Below, in pieces: positions 33,719-43,583 of a stretch of DNA of 64,000 bases. Below the pieces are notes generated by a model that was not told the DNA's origin, did no database searches, and worked only from the letters and a program-made list of their open reading frames with translations. The stretch is from Starkeya sp. ORNL1 (lineage in GTDB: Bacteria; Pseudomonadota; Alphaproteobacteria; Rhizobiales; Xanthobacteraceae). The stretch spans positions 4,402,001 to 4,466,000 of the forward strand of contig NZ_CP048834.1 in assembly GCF_012971745.1 (NCBI RefSeq), read 5' to 3'. The position numbers and the translations under genes are program-made. Positions within the stretch are counted from its first letter, which is position 1; every line of letters starts with the position of its first letter.

Positions 33719-36318
33719 CGTTGCTCGCCCGCGAAGCCACCGATGCCGGTGCGCCGGCCTTCTCTGCGCCCGGCGTGCTCGCCAAGGCGCGCATCGCGGC
33801 CCGTTTCGCCCTGCGCGAGTTGCGCGGCGGGGTGCGCGGCTTCGGCGTGTTCCTCGCCTGCATCGCGCTCGGCGTCGCCGCCATTTCCGGCGTCGGCTCG
33901 TTCTCGCGCGCGCTCACCGACGGGCTGGCCCGCCAGGGTTCGACGCTGCTCGGCGGCGATGCCGCCTTCACGCTGGTGCAGCGCGAGGCGACGCCTGCCG
34001 AATACGCACTGCTGAGCGGCGCGGGCAAGGTCTCGACCGTCGCCACGCTGCGCGCCATGGCGCGGACCGGGGAAGGCGACGCACTAGTCTCCACCCTCGC
34101 TGAGGCCAAGGCGGTCGACGGCCTCTATCCGCTGACCGGCGCCCTCACGCTCGACCCCGCTTTGCCGCTAGCCGACGCACTGGCGGCCAAGGATGGCGTC
34201 TATGGCGCGGTGGTCGATCCGATGCTGGCGGAGCGGCTGAACCTCAAGCCGGGCGGTGTCTTCCAGATCGGCGACGCCAAGCTGCGGCTCAGCGCGCTGA
34301 TCGAGAAGGAGCCGGATTCGCTCGCCACCGGCCTCGGCTTCGGGCCTCGGCTGATGATCTCGCAGGATGCGCTCAAGGCCTCGAACCTGCTGCAGCCCGG
34401 CAGCCTGGTGCGCTGGCACTATCGGGTGAAGCTCAATGACCCCACCCGGCTCCACGCCTTCCTCGACGCGGTGAAGGCCGGCGCACCGGAGGCCGGCTTC
34501 GAGGTGCGCAGCCGCGAGGCCGCCGCCCCGCGGCTGGAGGACAACGTCAAGCGCTTCACCCAGTATCTCACGCTGGTCGGCCTCACCGCGCTGCTGGTCG
34601 GCGGCGTGGGCGTGGCGAACGCAGTGAAGAGCCATCTCGACGCCAAGCGCGGCGTCATCGCCACCTTCAAGACACTCGGCGCACCGGGCGGCATGGTGTT
34701 TTCGATCTATCTGATCGAGGTCGGCCTCATCGCCGCCGCCGGCATCGCCATCGGACTGCTGGTAGGCGCGGCATTGCCGTTCATCATCACCTGGGCGTTC
34801 GGTTCGCTGATCCCGATACCGATCGACCCTTCGGTGCAGCCCGCGGCCTTGGCGCTGGCCGTCGCCTATGGCGCACTGATCGCGCTCGCCTTCGCGCTCT
34901 GGCCGCTCGGCCTTGCCCATGACGTGCCGGTCTCGGCGCTGTTCCGCGACCATGTCGATGGCGGACGCACCCGGCCGCGCAAGCTCTATGTCGCGCTCAC
35001 CGGTCTTGCCGCCGCGACGCTGGCGGGGCTTGCGGTCGCGGTCTCCGACGAGCCGCGCGTCGCCATCTATTATCTGGTCGCCGCGGTCAGCGTGCTGATT
35101 GCGCTGCGTCTGGTGGCGGTCGGCATCATGGCGGTGGCCCGCCGCCTGCCGCGTCCGAAGGCGACCAGCGCGCGGCTCGCGCTCGGCAATATCCACCGGC
35201 CCGGCGCGCTGACCCCGACCGTGGTGCTCTCGCTCGGTCTCGGCCTGACGCTGCTGGTGACGCTCGCCCTCATCGACCGCAGCCTGACGCGCGAACTGAC
35301 GGCGAACCTGCCGAAGCAGGCGCCGAGCTTCTTCTTCCTCGACGTGCCGAGCACCGACGAGGACCGCTTCGCCACCTTCCTCAAGACGCAGGCGCCTTCG
35401 GCCGATGTCGAGACCGTGCCGATGCTGCGCGGTCGCCTGCTCACCATGGGCGGGCGCAAGGTCGAGGATATCACTCCGCCGGCGGAGTTCGCCTGGGTGC
35501 TCTCCTCCGACCGCGGCATCACCTATTCGCAAAGCGTGCCGGAGGGCTCGAAGCTCACCGCCGGCGAATGGTGGCCGGCCGACTATGCCGGCCCGCCGCT
35601 GGTGTCGTTCGAGCGCGAGATCGCCGACGCCTTCGGCCTGAAGATCGGCGACACCGTCACGGTAAATGTGCTGGGCCGCGTCATAACCGCGAAGATCGCC
35701 AATTTCAGGCAGGTGGAATGGGAGCGGCTCGCCATCAATTTCGTCATGGTGTTCTCGCCCAACACCTTCCGCGGCGCCCCGCACACCGCACTCGCCACGC
35801 TCAGCTTCCCGGACGGTGCCGGAGATGCGCAGGAGCGGGCGGTGGCGCGGACTGTGGCGAAGGATTTCCCGGCGGTGACCGCGGTGCGGGTGAAGGAGGC
35901 GCTGGAGCAGTTCGGCGAGCTGGTCAGCCAGCTGGTGCTGGCGATCCGCGGTGCCAGCCTCGTCACGCTGCTCGCCAGCGTGCTGGTGCTGGCCGGCGCG
36001 CTCGCCGCCGGGCACCATCACCGGGTCTATGATGCGGTGATCCTGAAGACGCTCGGGGCGACGCGGGCGCGGCTGATCGGCGCCTATGCGCTGGAATATG
36101 CCGTGCTCGGGCTCGCCACCGCCGTGGTCGCGGTCGGCGCCGGCACGCTCGCCGCCTATGTGGTGGTGACGCAAGTCATGAAGGCGGGCTTCGCCTGGTC
36201 GAGCGGGGCGGCGCTCGCCGCGGTCGCGGTGGCGCTGGTGCTCACCGTCGGATTTGGCCTCGTCGGCACCTGGCGGGCGCTCGGGCAGAAGCCGGCGCGC
36301 ATATTGCGGGATCTTTGA
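33715..36318 (+). CDS. FtsX-like ABC transporter permease, YbbP type
   Basis: The 867-residue membrane protein has a cytosolic start, one helix near residue 45, a large periplasmic region, three helices (about 280-400), a central cluster near 430-530, a second periplasmic domain and three C-terminal helices (from about 745). This duplicated FtsX layout of roughly ten helices is that of YbbP. It overlaps the ATPase gene by 4 bp. It is likely mechanotransmissive or involved in lipid or lipoprotein extraction rather than classical import (family-based inference). Confidence 0.92.
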   Translation: MTLLAREATDAGAPAFSAPGVLAKARIAARFALRELRGGVRGFGVFLACIALGVAAISGVGSFSRALTDGLARQGSTLLGGDAAFTLVQREATPAEYALLSGAGKVSTVATLRAMARTGEGDALVSTLAEAKAVDGLYPLTGALTLDPALPLADALAAKDGVYGAVVDPMLAERLNLKPGGVFQIGDAKLRLSALIEKEPDSLATGLGFGPRLMISQDALKASNLLQPGSLVRWHYRVKLNDPTRLHAFLDAVKAGAPEAGFEVRSREAAAPRLEDNVKRFTQYLTLVGLTALLVGGVGVANAVKSHLDAKRGVIATFKTLGAPGGMVFSIYLIEVGLIAAAGIAIGLLVGAALPFIITWAFGSLIPIPIDPSVQPAALALAVAYGALIALAFALWPLGLAHDVPVSALFRDHVDGGRTRPRKLYVALTGLAAATLAGLAVAVSDEPRVAIYYLVAAVSVLIALRLVAVGIMAVARRLPRPKATSARLALGNIHRPGALTPTVVLSLGLGLTLLVTLALIDRSLTRELTANLPKQAPSFFFLDVPSTDEDRFATFLKTQAPSADVETVPMLRGRLLTMGGRKVEDITPPAEFAWVLSSDRGITYSQSVPEGSKLTAGEWWPADYAGPPLVSFEREIADAFGLKIGDTVTVNVLGRVITAKIANFRQVEWERLAINFVMVFSPNTFRGAPHTALATLSFPDGAGDAQERAVARTVAKDFPAVTAVRVKEALEQFGELVSQLVLAIRGASLVTLLASVLVLAGALAAGHHHRVYDAVILKTLGATRARLIGAYALEYAVLGLATAVVAVGAGTLAAYVVVTQVMKAGFAWSSGAALAAVAVALVLTVGFGLVGTWRALGQKPARILRDL

Positions 36319-36342
36319 GGGCGCAGTTTTCCTCTTACCTAC

Positions 36343-36355
36343 TGACGTAGCGTCA
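36343..36355. promoter_or_regulatory. Short dyad upstream of the Bax inhibitor-1 gene
   Basis: TGACG-TAG-CGTCA is a perfect 5-bp dyad, and a third TGACG follows at 36360-36364. It lies in the 166-bp gap that must hold the promoter of the gene at 36485. A regulator site is possible. Confidence 0.25.
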
Positions 36356-36484
36356 TTTCTGACGCAAAGTTCACTTGCGGGTACGCCCGCACTTGCCCAT
36401 ATTCCCGTAGGAAATCCCGCTCGGTCGTGGGCATAGGGTCTGCGACGCGGGGCGTACCAGGGACTTTCGAGAGGATCCGACACG

Positions 36485-37267
36485 ATGTCCGATTATGATC
36501 GCAACGTCGCCCAGCCGCGTTTCGGCACGACGGTGACGCGGACGGAGGCCGCGATCGACCAGGGCCTCCGCTCGTATATGCTCAGCGTGTACAACTACAT
36601 GACGCTGGGGCTCGCCATTACCGGCGCCGCCGCGCTCGGCATCTATATGCTGGCCGTCTCCGACGTCGCCACGCAGTATGCCATCGGCCGCGGCATCTAC
36701 CTCACCCAGTTCGGTTACACGCTGTTCGTCAGCCCGCTGAAGTGGGTGGTGATGCTGGCGCCGCTTGCTGCGGTGTTCTTCCTCAGCTTCCGCGTCAACC
36801 GCATGAGCGTCCCCGCCGCACAGGCCGTGTTCTGGCTCTATGCCGCGCTGGTGGGCGTCTCGCTGTCGACCATCTTCCTCGTCTACACCCATGACAGCAT
36901 CGTGCGGGTGTTCTTCATCACCGCGGCGACCTTCGGCGCGCTGAGCCTCTACGGCTACACCACGCCGCGCAGCCTGTCGGCGATGGGCTCGTTCCTGATC
37001 ATGGGCCTGTTCGGCATCATCATCGCCAGCCTGGTGAACATCTTCCTCGGCTCGACGATGCTGCAGTTCATCATCTCGGTGGTGGGCGTCCTGGTGTTCG
37101 CTGGCCTCACCGCCTACGACACCCAGCGCATCAAGGAGATGTACTTCGCCGGTGACGACAGCGTCATCATGGGGCGCAAGGCCATCATGGGCGCGCTGAC
37201 CCTGTACCTGGACTTCATCAACCTGTTCATGATGCTGCTCCAGCTGTTCGGCAATCGCGACGAGTGA
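36485..37267 (+). CDS. Bax inhibitor-1/YccA family membrane protein
   Basis: The 260-residue protein has seven predicted helices from about residue 35 on and the family signatures: LRSYMLSVYNYMTLGLAITG near the start, the ISVVGVLVFAGLTAYDTQRI segment and the terminal LYLDFINLFMMLLQLFG. Bacterial members (YbhL, YccA) are pH-sensitive calcium leak channels or modulators of FtsH. It is monocistronic with a strong terminator 28 bp downstream. Confidence 0.93.
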   Translation: MSDYDRNVAQPRFGTTVTRTEAAIDQGLRSYMLSVYNYMTLGLAITGAAALGIYMLAVSDVATQYAIGRGIYLTQFGYTLFVSPLKWVVMLAPLAAVFFLSFRVNRMSVPAAQAVFWLYAALVGVSLSTIFLVYTHDSIVRVFFITAATFGALSLYGYTTPRSLSAMGSFLIMGLFGIIIASLVNIFLGSTMLQFIISVVGVLVFAGLTAYDTQRIKEMYFAGDDSVIMGRKAIMGALTLYLDFINLFMMLLQLFGNRDE

Positions 37268-37294
37268 TTGCCCGGCGGCAGCCCGGAACAAGCG

Positions 37295-37328
37295 AAGGCC
37301 CCGGCATCCGCCGGGGCCTTTTGCTTTT
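37295..37328 (+). terminator. Rho-independent terminator after Bax inhibitor-1 gene
   Basis: AAGGCCCCGGC pairs with GCCGGGGCCTT across a 4-nt loop and is followed by TTGCTTTT. It lies between two convergent genes and may stop transcription from both sides. Confidence 0.85.
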
Positions 37329-37334
37329 GGTCTC

Positions 37335-37691
37335 TCAATAGGGGCCGCGGCTGACGATCTGCTGGAAGCCGGCCTTCAGCGCACCGATGCGCTGGGCATA
37401 GGCCGAGCGCAGGCAGCCGACATCGCCGCCGCACAGCCGGCGCTGCGCCAGCCACGCCCGCTGCGCGTCCTGCAGGGCACCGGCGCCGCCCATCGGCAGT
37501 AGCGCGCGCAGCATCTCGTAGCGCACCGACATATCGACATCGGCATCGTTGAGATCCGGCGTGCGGCAGATGGCGATCTCGTCCGGAGCCGATGCTTGCG
37601 AGCAGGGGAAGCTAGCCGCGTGGACCGCCGACGGGCCAGCGCTCACCATGCCGGTGGCGATGATCAGTGCCGCCGCCAGCCGTCCTGCCAT
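37335..37691 (-). CDS. Exported LprI-like (DUF1311) small protein
   Basis: The 118-residue protein has a signal peptide (MAGRLAAALIIATGM, cleavage near VHA) and a four-cysteine LprI/DUF1311-like domain: FPCSQASAPDEIAICRTPDL, then an AQRAWLAQRR helix and RLCGGDVGCLRSAYAQRI. The family includes lysozyme inhibitors, though most members have no tested function. An upstream GTG at 37703 has GGGAGG at good spacing and would add four residues. Expressed alone and convergent to the previous gene. Confidence 0.82.
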   Translation of the reverse strand: MAGRLAAALIIATGMVSAGPSAVHAASFPCSQASAPDEIAICRTPDLNDADVDMSVRYEMLRALLPMGGAGALQDAQRAWLAQRRLCGGDVGCLRSAYAQRIGALKAGFQQIVSRGPY

Positions 37692-37770
37692 TACTTCAGC
37701 CACGCCACCCTCCCGCACCAGCTTTGCTTGAGCCCGACCCTAGCATTGCCATGGCACTGCCAGAAGACGG

Positions 37771-38889
37771 TCAGGCCGCGGGTTTGCGGCCCCAGGGACC
37801 GAAGCGGCCCTCCGGCTGGGCGGCGCGCAGCATCATCATCTCGCCGACGTTCTCCGCCGTGAGCAGCCCGACCAGCCGGCCGGTGGCGTCGAGCGCGCCG
37901 ATCGCCGGCGCCCGGCTGGTGGTGAGCAGCTTGAGCGCCGCGTCCAGCGAGGAGCGGGTGGCGACGGTGGGGATATCGCCGGTCATCGCGTCCAGCACGG
38001 GCGCATCGGGCCCGGCCTGCTGCAGCGCGCGGATCATCGAGTCGCGGGTCAGCACGCCGCGCAGGTGCCCGGCGCCGTCGACCACCGGGAATTCCTTCTG
38101 CGTGGTACGGATCAGTGCCTCCGCCGCCTCGCCGACGCTTGCCTGCGGGCCGAGGCTCTCGAAATGCGTGATCATCGCATCTTCGACCAGCACGCCGCGC
38201 GCCGCCTGCTTCAGCTGCACCTGTCCGGCCTCGCCGGAGGCGGCGAGGAAGACGAAGATGGCGATGATGATCAGCATCGGATTGCCGCTGAAGATGCCGA
38301 GCAGGCCGAGGCCGACCGCGAGCCCCTGGCCGATCGAGGCCGCGGTCTGTGTCGCCTGGGCATGGCCCATCTTCATCGCGAGCAGCGCGCGCAGCACGCG
38401 CCCGCCATCCATGGGGAAGGCGGGGATGAGATTGAACACCACGAGGAAGATATTGGCGCCGGCGAGCTTGGCCAGCATGCCGACCTGCGGGTTCTCGATA
38501 TCGTGGAGATGTTCGACCCCCGTGGTGCCGCCGAGGATGAGGATCAGCACCAGGGCGATGACCACGTTCACTGCCGGCCCGGCAAGCGCCACGATCAGCT
38601 CCTCGGAGGGCTTTTCCGGGATGCGCTCGAGGCTTGCTATGCCGCCGAACGGCCAGAGCGTGACGTCCGAGGTCTTCACGCCATAGCGCCGCGCGGCGAA
38701 GACGTGGCCGAACTCGTGCAGCACCACGCACAGGAACAGCAGGGCGACGAAAATGACGCCTTCCCAGGCCGCGCTGGTGCCGCCGCGCTGGTAATAAGCC
38801 ACCCAGATCCAGACCAGGAACAGGAGGAAGGTGACGTGGATACGGACCGCCGTGCCATAGACATTGGCGACGGTGAGCGACCAGGGCAT
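37771..38889 (-). CDS. Site-2 protease (M50) with C-terminal CBS pair
   Basis: The 372-residue membrane zinc protease has the HEFGH motif at residues 58-62 and the third ligand Asp160 in NLIPAFPMDGGR, embedded in six hydrophobic segments (about 15-215). Two CBS domains follow (about 235-350), which in related SpoIVFB-like proteases bind ATP or other adenosyl ligands and gate activity. It cleaves substrates within the membrane; the target is unknown, with anti-sigma factors a common type. It is monocistronic. Confidence 0.93.
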   Translation of the reverse strand: MPWSLTVANVYGTAVRIHVTFLLFLVWIWVAYYQRGGTSAAWEGVIFVALLFLCVVLHEFGHVFAARRYGVKTSDVTLWPFGGIASLERIPEKPSEELIVALAGPAVNVVIALVLILILGGTTGVEHLHDIENPQVGMLAKLAGANIFLVVFNLIPAFPMDGGRVLRALLAMKMGHAQATQTAASIGQGLAVGLGLLGIFSGNPMLIIIAIFVFLAASGEAGQVQLKQAARGVLVEDAMITHFESLGPQASVGEAAEALIRTTQKEFPVVDGAGHLRGVLTRDSMIRALQQAGPDAPVLDAMTGDIPTVATRSSLDAALKLLTTSRAPAIGALDATGRLVGLLTAENVGEMMMLRAAQPEGRFGPWGRKPAA

Positions 38890-39136
38890 GGGCGGACTCC
38901 TGATGGATACGCGGGCGGGCGAACCTTAGAGCAGTTTGGGCGAAAGCTGAATGACCGCCTGGCCCTGGCTGGCACCCAACTCTTTGATCGGCGGGACTTT
39001 CTCATTCCGCCTCGCGGCTTCGCCGCGGCAACTCGCCCAGACCTGCCATAAGTCTCGGTCAAACCGGCAGGGTATGCTGGAAATGCACGTATCGGTAGAA
39101 TAGTCTTGCCCGGCGGGAACAGTGTGCGGGGGCAGC

Positions 39137-40333
39137 ATGTCCGACGTGCAGGCACTTGATGCGGTGGAGGCGGCAGCCGCCGACACCGCCGTGAACCCGG
39201 TTCCGCCCGACGGCAAACGGCGCGCCATCGTCTTCATTCCCGGCCTGAAGCGCGTCGAGCGCAATGCGCGGCGCCGCGAACTGGTCGAGAACCTTCTCGT
39301 CAATGAGCAAGTCCCGCTTCGCCGCTCGGGCGATGACGATTCCGCCGAGATCAAGATTCCCGGCGCAGCGGGCGTCCGGCTCCGTGCGACCGGCATGCGC
39401 GCCAATGGCAAGATGCCGGGCTTCGAGACGCTCGACGTGTTCGAAGCCTATTGGGTCGACCAGTTGCCGGCAGACGCGGAGCAGAAGCCGTTCGTCCGGG
39501 TGACGCGTGGTCTCTCGCTGCTCGCCTATTGGCTGGTCAGCCCGCTCTGGCGCGCCTTCTCCTCAACGACCTGGCAGATCACCGCCGGCCTGCTGTTCGG
39601 CGGCGTTGCGCTGGTGGTGTGGTATCTGTCCATCCTCATCACCGTTGCCGGCCTGTGGCTCAAGCAGCCGCCCGAGCAGATCGGCGAGATCGTAACTGTC
39701 GCGGGGTCCGGCTTCGGCACCTGGCTGAAGGGCGCGGCGACCTGGCTGGTGGAATGGAAGGCGTGGCCGCTGATCGCCTTCCTCATGCCGATCACGCCGG
39801 TGATGGTGGTGGTCGATCATGCCCAGGCTGTGAAGACGCTGCTCACCAACGCGCTTGCCGGTGCAGCCGTCGGCCGGCGCAGCCTGGCGCGCAAGGCGGT
39901 GGGCGACGTGCTGTCCGCCGTCGCCGGGCAGGATGCCGATGCTGGCGAGCCGGCCTATGACGAGGTGATCATTCTCGCCCACAGCTTCGGCACCGTCATT
40001 CTCATCGATCTGCTGGCCGACTGGCCGCACACCGACGATTTCCGCCGGCTCAAGGTGGTGACGCTCGGTTCGCCCGAGAGCGTCCTCGCCGTGCGATCCA
40101 ACTGGCTCCGCGCGGAGACGGCCAAGGTGCTTGCGGCAAAGCCGGTGTTAAGCTGGGTCGACGTGTCCAGCGCCAATGACTATCTCAGCGCGCCGATTGA
40201 CGGCCATGCCGCCGCCTATGGCGAAGAAGCGCGCCTCGTCATTCCGCCGGAACGCGGATCAATGCCCTTCACCAGCAGCGCGCACGATGCCTATGTCTCG
40301 GCGCCGGAGGTGTTGCGGCTGCTGCTCCAGTAA
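39137..40333 (+). CDS. Membrane protein with alpha/beta-hydrolase-like elements
   Basis: I do not recognise a named family. The 398-residue protein begins with a hydrolase-like strand (AIVFIPGLKRVERNARRRE), followed by a hydrophobic pair (about residues 140-172 and 208-225). A nucleophile-elbow-like VIILAHSFGTVILIDLL contains Ser283 (AHSFG). A later VTLGSPESVLAV strand and a possible His in SSAHDAYV near the C-terminus complete a candidate catalytic triad. It resembles a serine hydrolase with membrane helices inserted before the elbow. ATG at 39137 has GGGGGC upstream and is preferred to GTG 39122. Confidence 0.75.
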   Translation: MSDVQALDAVEAAAADTAVNPVPPDGKRRAIVFIPGLKRVERNARRRELVENLLVNEQVPLRRSGDDDSAEIKIPGAAGVRLRATGMRANGKMPGFETLDVFEAYWVDQLPADAEQKPFVRVTRGLSLLAYWLVSPLWRAFSSTTWQITAGLLFGGVALVVWYLSILITVAGLWLKQPPEQIGEIVTVAGSGFGTWLKGAATWLVEWKAWPLIAFLMPITPVMVVVDHAQAVKTLLTNALAGAAVGRRSLARKAVGDVLSAVAGQDADAGEPAYDEVIILAHSFGTVILIDLLADWPHTDDFRRLKVVTLGSPESVLAVRSNWLRAETAKVLAAKPVLSWVDVSSANDYLSAPIDGHAAAYGEEARLVIPPERGSMPFTSSAHDAYVSAPEVLRLLLQ

Positions 40334-40367
40334 GGACGAGCGGACATTGTCGCTCTCCTTCCGCAAG

Positions 40368-40474
40368 CGTCATCCCGGACGGCCGAAGGCCGATCCGGGA
40401 TCGCGAGGTAAGATGTTGCGCGGGACGTCACGTCATCCCGGCTCTACGCCCTTCGGGCTTCGGCCGGGATGACG
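40368..40474. repeat. Family 1 intergenic palindromic repeat, copy 2 (hydrolase/argG convergent gap)
   Basis: CGTCATCCCGGACGG at the left and CGGGATGACG at the right frame inner inverted segments. The left 35 bases and the GCGCGGGAC block are nearly identical to the copy at 31040. It occupies the gap between two convergent genes. Confidence 0.85.
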
Positions 40475-40487
40475 GAAAGGGGGAGAC

Positions 40488-41717
<1,230 letters not shown>

Positions 41718-41748
41718 GTCATATTCCGCACGAGAGAGCCGAGGGGCA

Positions 41749-41806
41749 CTGGAGCCCTATCTTGTCGCCCGGATGGAATTATCCGGGCGACAAGATAGGG
41801 CTCCAG
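41749..41806. repeat. Perfect 26-bp inverted repeat with 6-bp loop upstream of argG
   Basis: CTGGAGCCCTATCTTGTCGC is the start of a 26-base arm whose exact reverse complement ends at 41806, separated by six bases. The stem has no mismatch, far longer than needed for a terminator. It lies 32 bp upstream of the argG ATG. Confidence 0.9.
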
Positions 41807-41818
41807 ATTCAATACGCG

Positions 41819-41866
41819 GAGCATGTTCTGATCGCAAAAGTCTTCCAACTTTTGCGGAACATGCTC
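41819..41866. repeat. Rhizobial-type GAGCATGTTC...GAACATGCTC intergenic repeat
   Basis: A 10-bp arm GAGCATGTTC and its exact complement flank an inner CGCAAAAGT / ACTTTTGCG pair. Elements built on this core are common between genes in Hyphomicrobiales. This one follows directly after the 26-bp inverted repeat. Confidence 0.8.
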
Positions 41867-41957
41867 TAAAGCGCGCGGACTATAGGGATGGCGCGGACGG
41901 ACGCAAGCCCGCGAGGGAATCGGGCGCCGCCCAGGTGGCGGAGATCGCCACGTGCGA

Positions 41958-42902
41958 TCACTCGGCGGGAGCGGGGGCTCGCGTCTTGGCGGGGAAAAGC
42001 GCTCCGCGCAGCTCGATCGCGGACGTGCGCACGATGCGCGCGAAGCTGACCACGCCAGACAGGGCCGGGCGGAAGGCTTTGCCGGCGCGGACGAATTGGC
42101 GCCGCATCGCCAGGCCGGTCTGCCGCATGCCGCGTACCAGCCGCCCGGTGCGTACGCCGAAGCCCCTCAGTATACCGAGCAGCCAGCCCTGCAGCAGGAA
42201 GCCGGTCTGCGACAAGGCGAGGCGCGCCTCGTCGTCGTCGATACCGCGCGAGAACAGGATGATCTGCCGCGCCGCCAGTATCAGCAGCACCGAGACGCTG
42301 CCGCCCAGCAGCACGTCGGACAGCCAGTGCCCGCCAAAGGCGACACGCAGCAGGCCGGTGAGCAGGGTGAAGAGGCTGGCAATCGCGATGGTGAAGGGGC
42401 GGACGGTCGGCGGCGCGAGGGTGGCGGCGCCAACCAGCATCGCCGCGGCCGAGGTCTCGCCCGACATGAAGGAGCAGTTGCGGGTGCAGTTGCCGGAATT
42501 GTCCCACCAGGGGCGGAAATCCTGCCTGCCGCCGAACTCGACGACATTCACCGGACGCGGGCGGCCCCAATTCTGCTTGAAGCCGGCATTGACGACCAGA
42601 GCGGGGATCGCGAGCGCGATGACGATCAGGAAGATGGCGATGGTCGGGCGCATCGGCATCGGCCGCGAGGGGCGCAGTATGGCGACGATGATCGCCGCGG
42701 TCGCCGCCATCCAGCCGAGCTGCGGCAGGTACATGCCGAGCCAGCGCAGCGCCAGTCCCCAGTCGGTGCTGGCGACCGGGAAACTGTTCAGGCTGGCATC
42801 GAAAAAGAAGCGGGCGACCTCACGGTCCAGACCGGGGAAAAAGCCCAAAACGAGCGCAGAAAGCACCGCCGTCGCGAGCGCGACGCGCAATGTGATCGGC
42901 AT
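41958..42902 (-). CDS. PAP2-family membrane phosphatase
   Basis: The 314-residue protein has about six helices and the three phosphatase motifs: KQNWGRPRP (Kx6RP), SFMSGETSAAAM where the usual PSGH is SGE, and RVAFGGHWLSDVLLG (Rx5Hx3D). The SGE version of motif 2 is seen in a subgroup of alphaproteobacterial enzymes, some acting on lipid A or undecaprenyl diphosphate. A C-terminal extension of about 80 basic residues follows the core. ATG at 42902 is preferred to TTG at 42926. Confidence 0.85.
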   Translation of the reverse strand: MPITLRVALATAVLSALVLGFFPGLDREVARFFFDASLNSFPVASTDWGLALRWLGMYLPQLGWMAATAAIIVAILRPSRPMPMRPTIAIFLIVIALAIPALVVNAGFKQNWGRPRPVNVVEFGGRQDFRPWWDNSGNCTRNCSFMSGETSAAAMLVGAATLAPPTVRPFTIAIASLFTLLTGLLRVAFGGHWLSDVLLGGSVSVLLILAARQIILFSRGIDDDEARLALSQTGFLLQGWLLGILRGFGVRTGRLVRGMRQTGLAMRRQFVRAGKAFRPALSGVVSFARIVRTSAIELRGALFPAKTRAPAPAE

Positions 42903-43042
42903 GAAGATAGCCCCCAAGTCCCGCAATTGCCCGTCTTCGCGGGCCTTTCAGGAAATTTAATAAGAGGGGCTGACGGTCATGTGACGAAGCTCTTACGAAC
43001 ACCGTCATACAGCGGATTTTTTGCCGCGCGCAGGCGCGCAGA

Positions 43043-43576
43043 TCACGTCTGGCGCGGCCCGTTCTCGGCCGGCGGCGGCAGCGGGGTCGCCGGGTGGGGA
43101 GCCGGCAAAGCATCGGTACGCGGCGGCGTCACCGGCTTCCAGAACCCAGCGCTCCAGCCGGCCACCAGCCAATAAGCGAGCCCGCCGGCGAGGCCCGCGG
43201 CGATGATGTAGAAATCGCCGTCGAACGGGACCGGCGTCTCGCCATAGGGCTGGAACAGCTGCGCGCCGAGCCAGGCGGAAATGGCGCCGTTGGCGGTGTG
43301 GAAGATCCAGGAGCGCACCGCGAAACACTCGGCGAACAGGATGCCGATGCTGGCGATCAGCCACATGGTGGTGACCACGGCAGTGAGCGCCATGGTCGCG
43401 CTCATCAGCGCGTCGAGGATCGCGAACAGCTGGATCTCGTCGACGCCGGCGAGCAGGCTGCCGATCTGCCAATAGCCGATGACCACCACCGCCATCGCCG
43501 CCAGCATGCCGCAAACATAGCCGAGCGGCACGATGAGGAGGCGCATCAGCAGCCGCAGGATGGCGTCGGTGATCAT
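43043..43576 (-). CDS. Small membrane protein of unknown function, rlmN operon
   Basis: The 177-residue protein has four hydrophobic segments (about residues 10-35, 52-78, 82-100 and 128-150) and a Pro-rich tail. I recognise no family. ATG at 43576 lies only 7 bp after the rlmN stop, so it is probably co-transcribed and read by translational coupling. In-frame codons further upstream lie inside rlmN in another frame and are excluded. Confidence 0.75.
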   Translation of the reverse strand: MITDAILRLLMRLLIVPLGYVCGMLAAMAVVVIGYWQIGSLLAGVDEIQLFAILDALMSATMALTAVVTTMWLIASIGILFAECFAVRSWIFHTANGAISAWLGAQLFQPYGETPVPFDGDFYIIAAGLAGGLAYWLVAGWSAGFWKPVTPPRTDALPAPHPATPLPPPAENGPRQT

Positions 43577-43583
43577 GGCCCGG

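Noticed and set aside
34168..36483. A 771-codon minus-strand open frame opposite the YbbP-type permease
   Set aside because: Composition is typical of an antisense shadow (His, Arg, Glu repeats, no hydrophobic core); the plus strand encodes a recognisable permease coupled to its ATPase.
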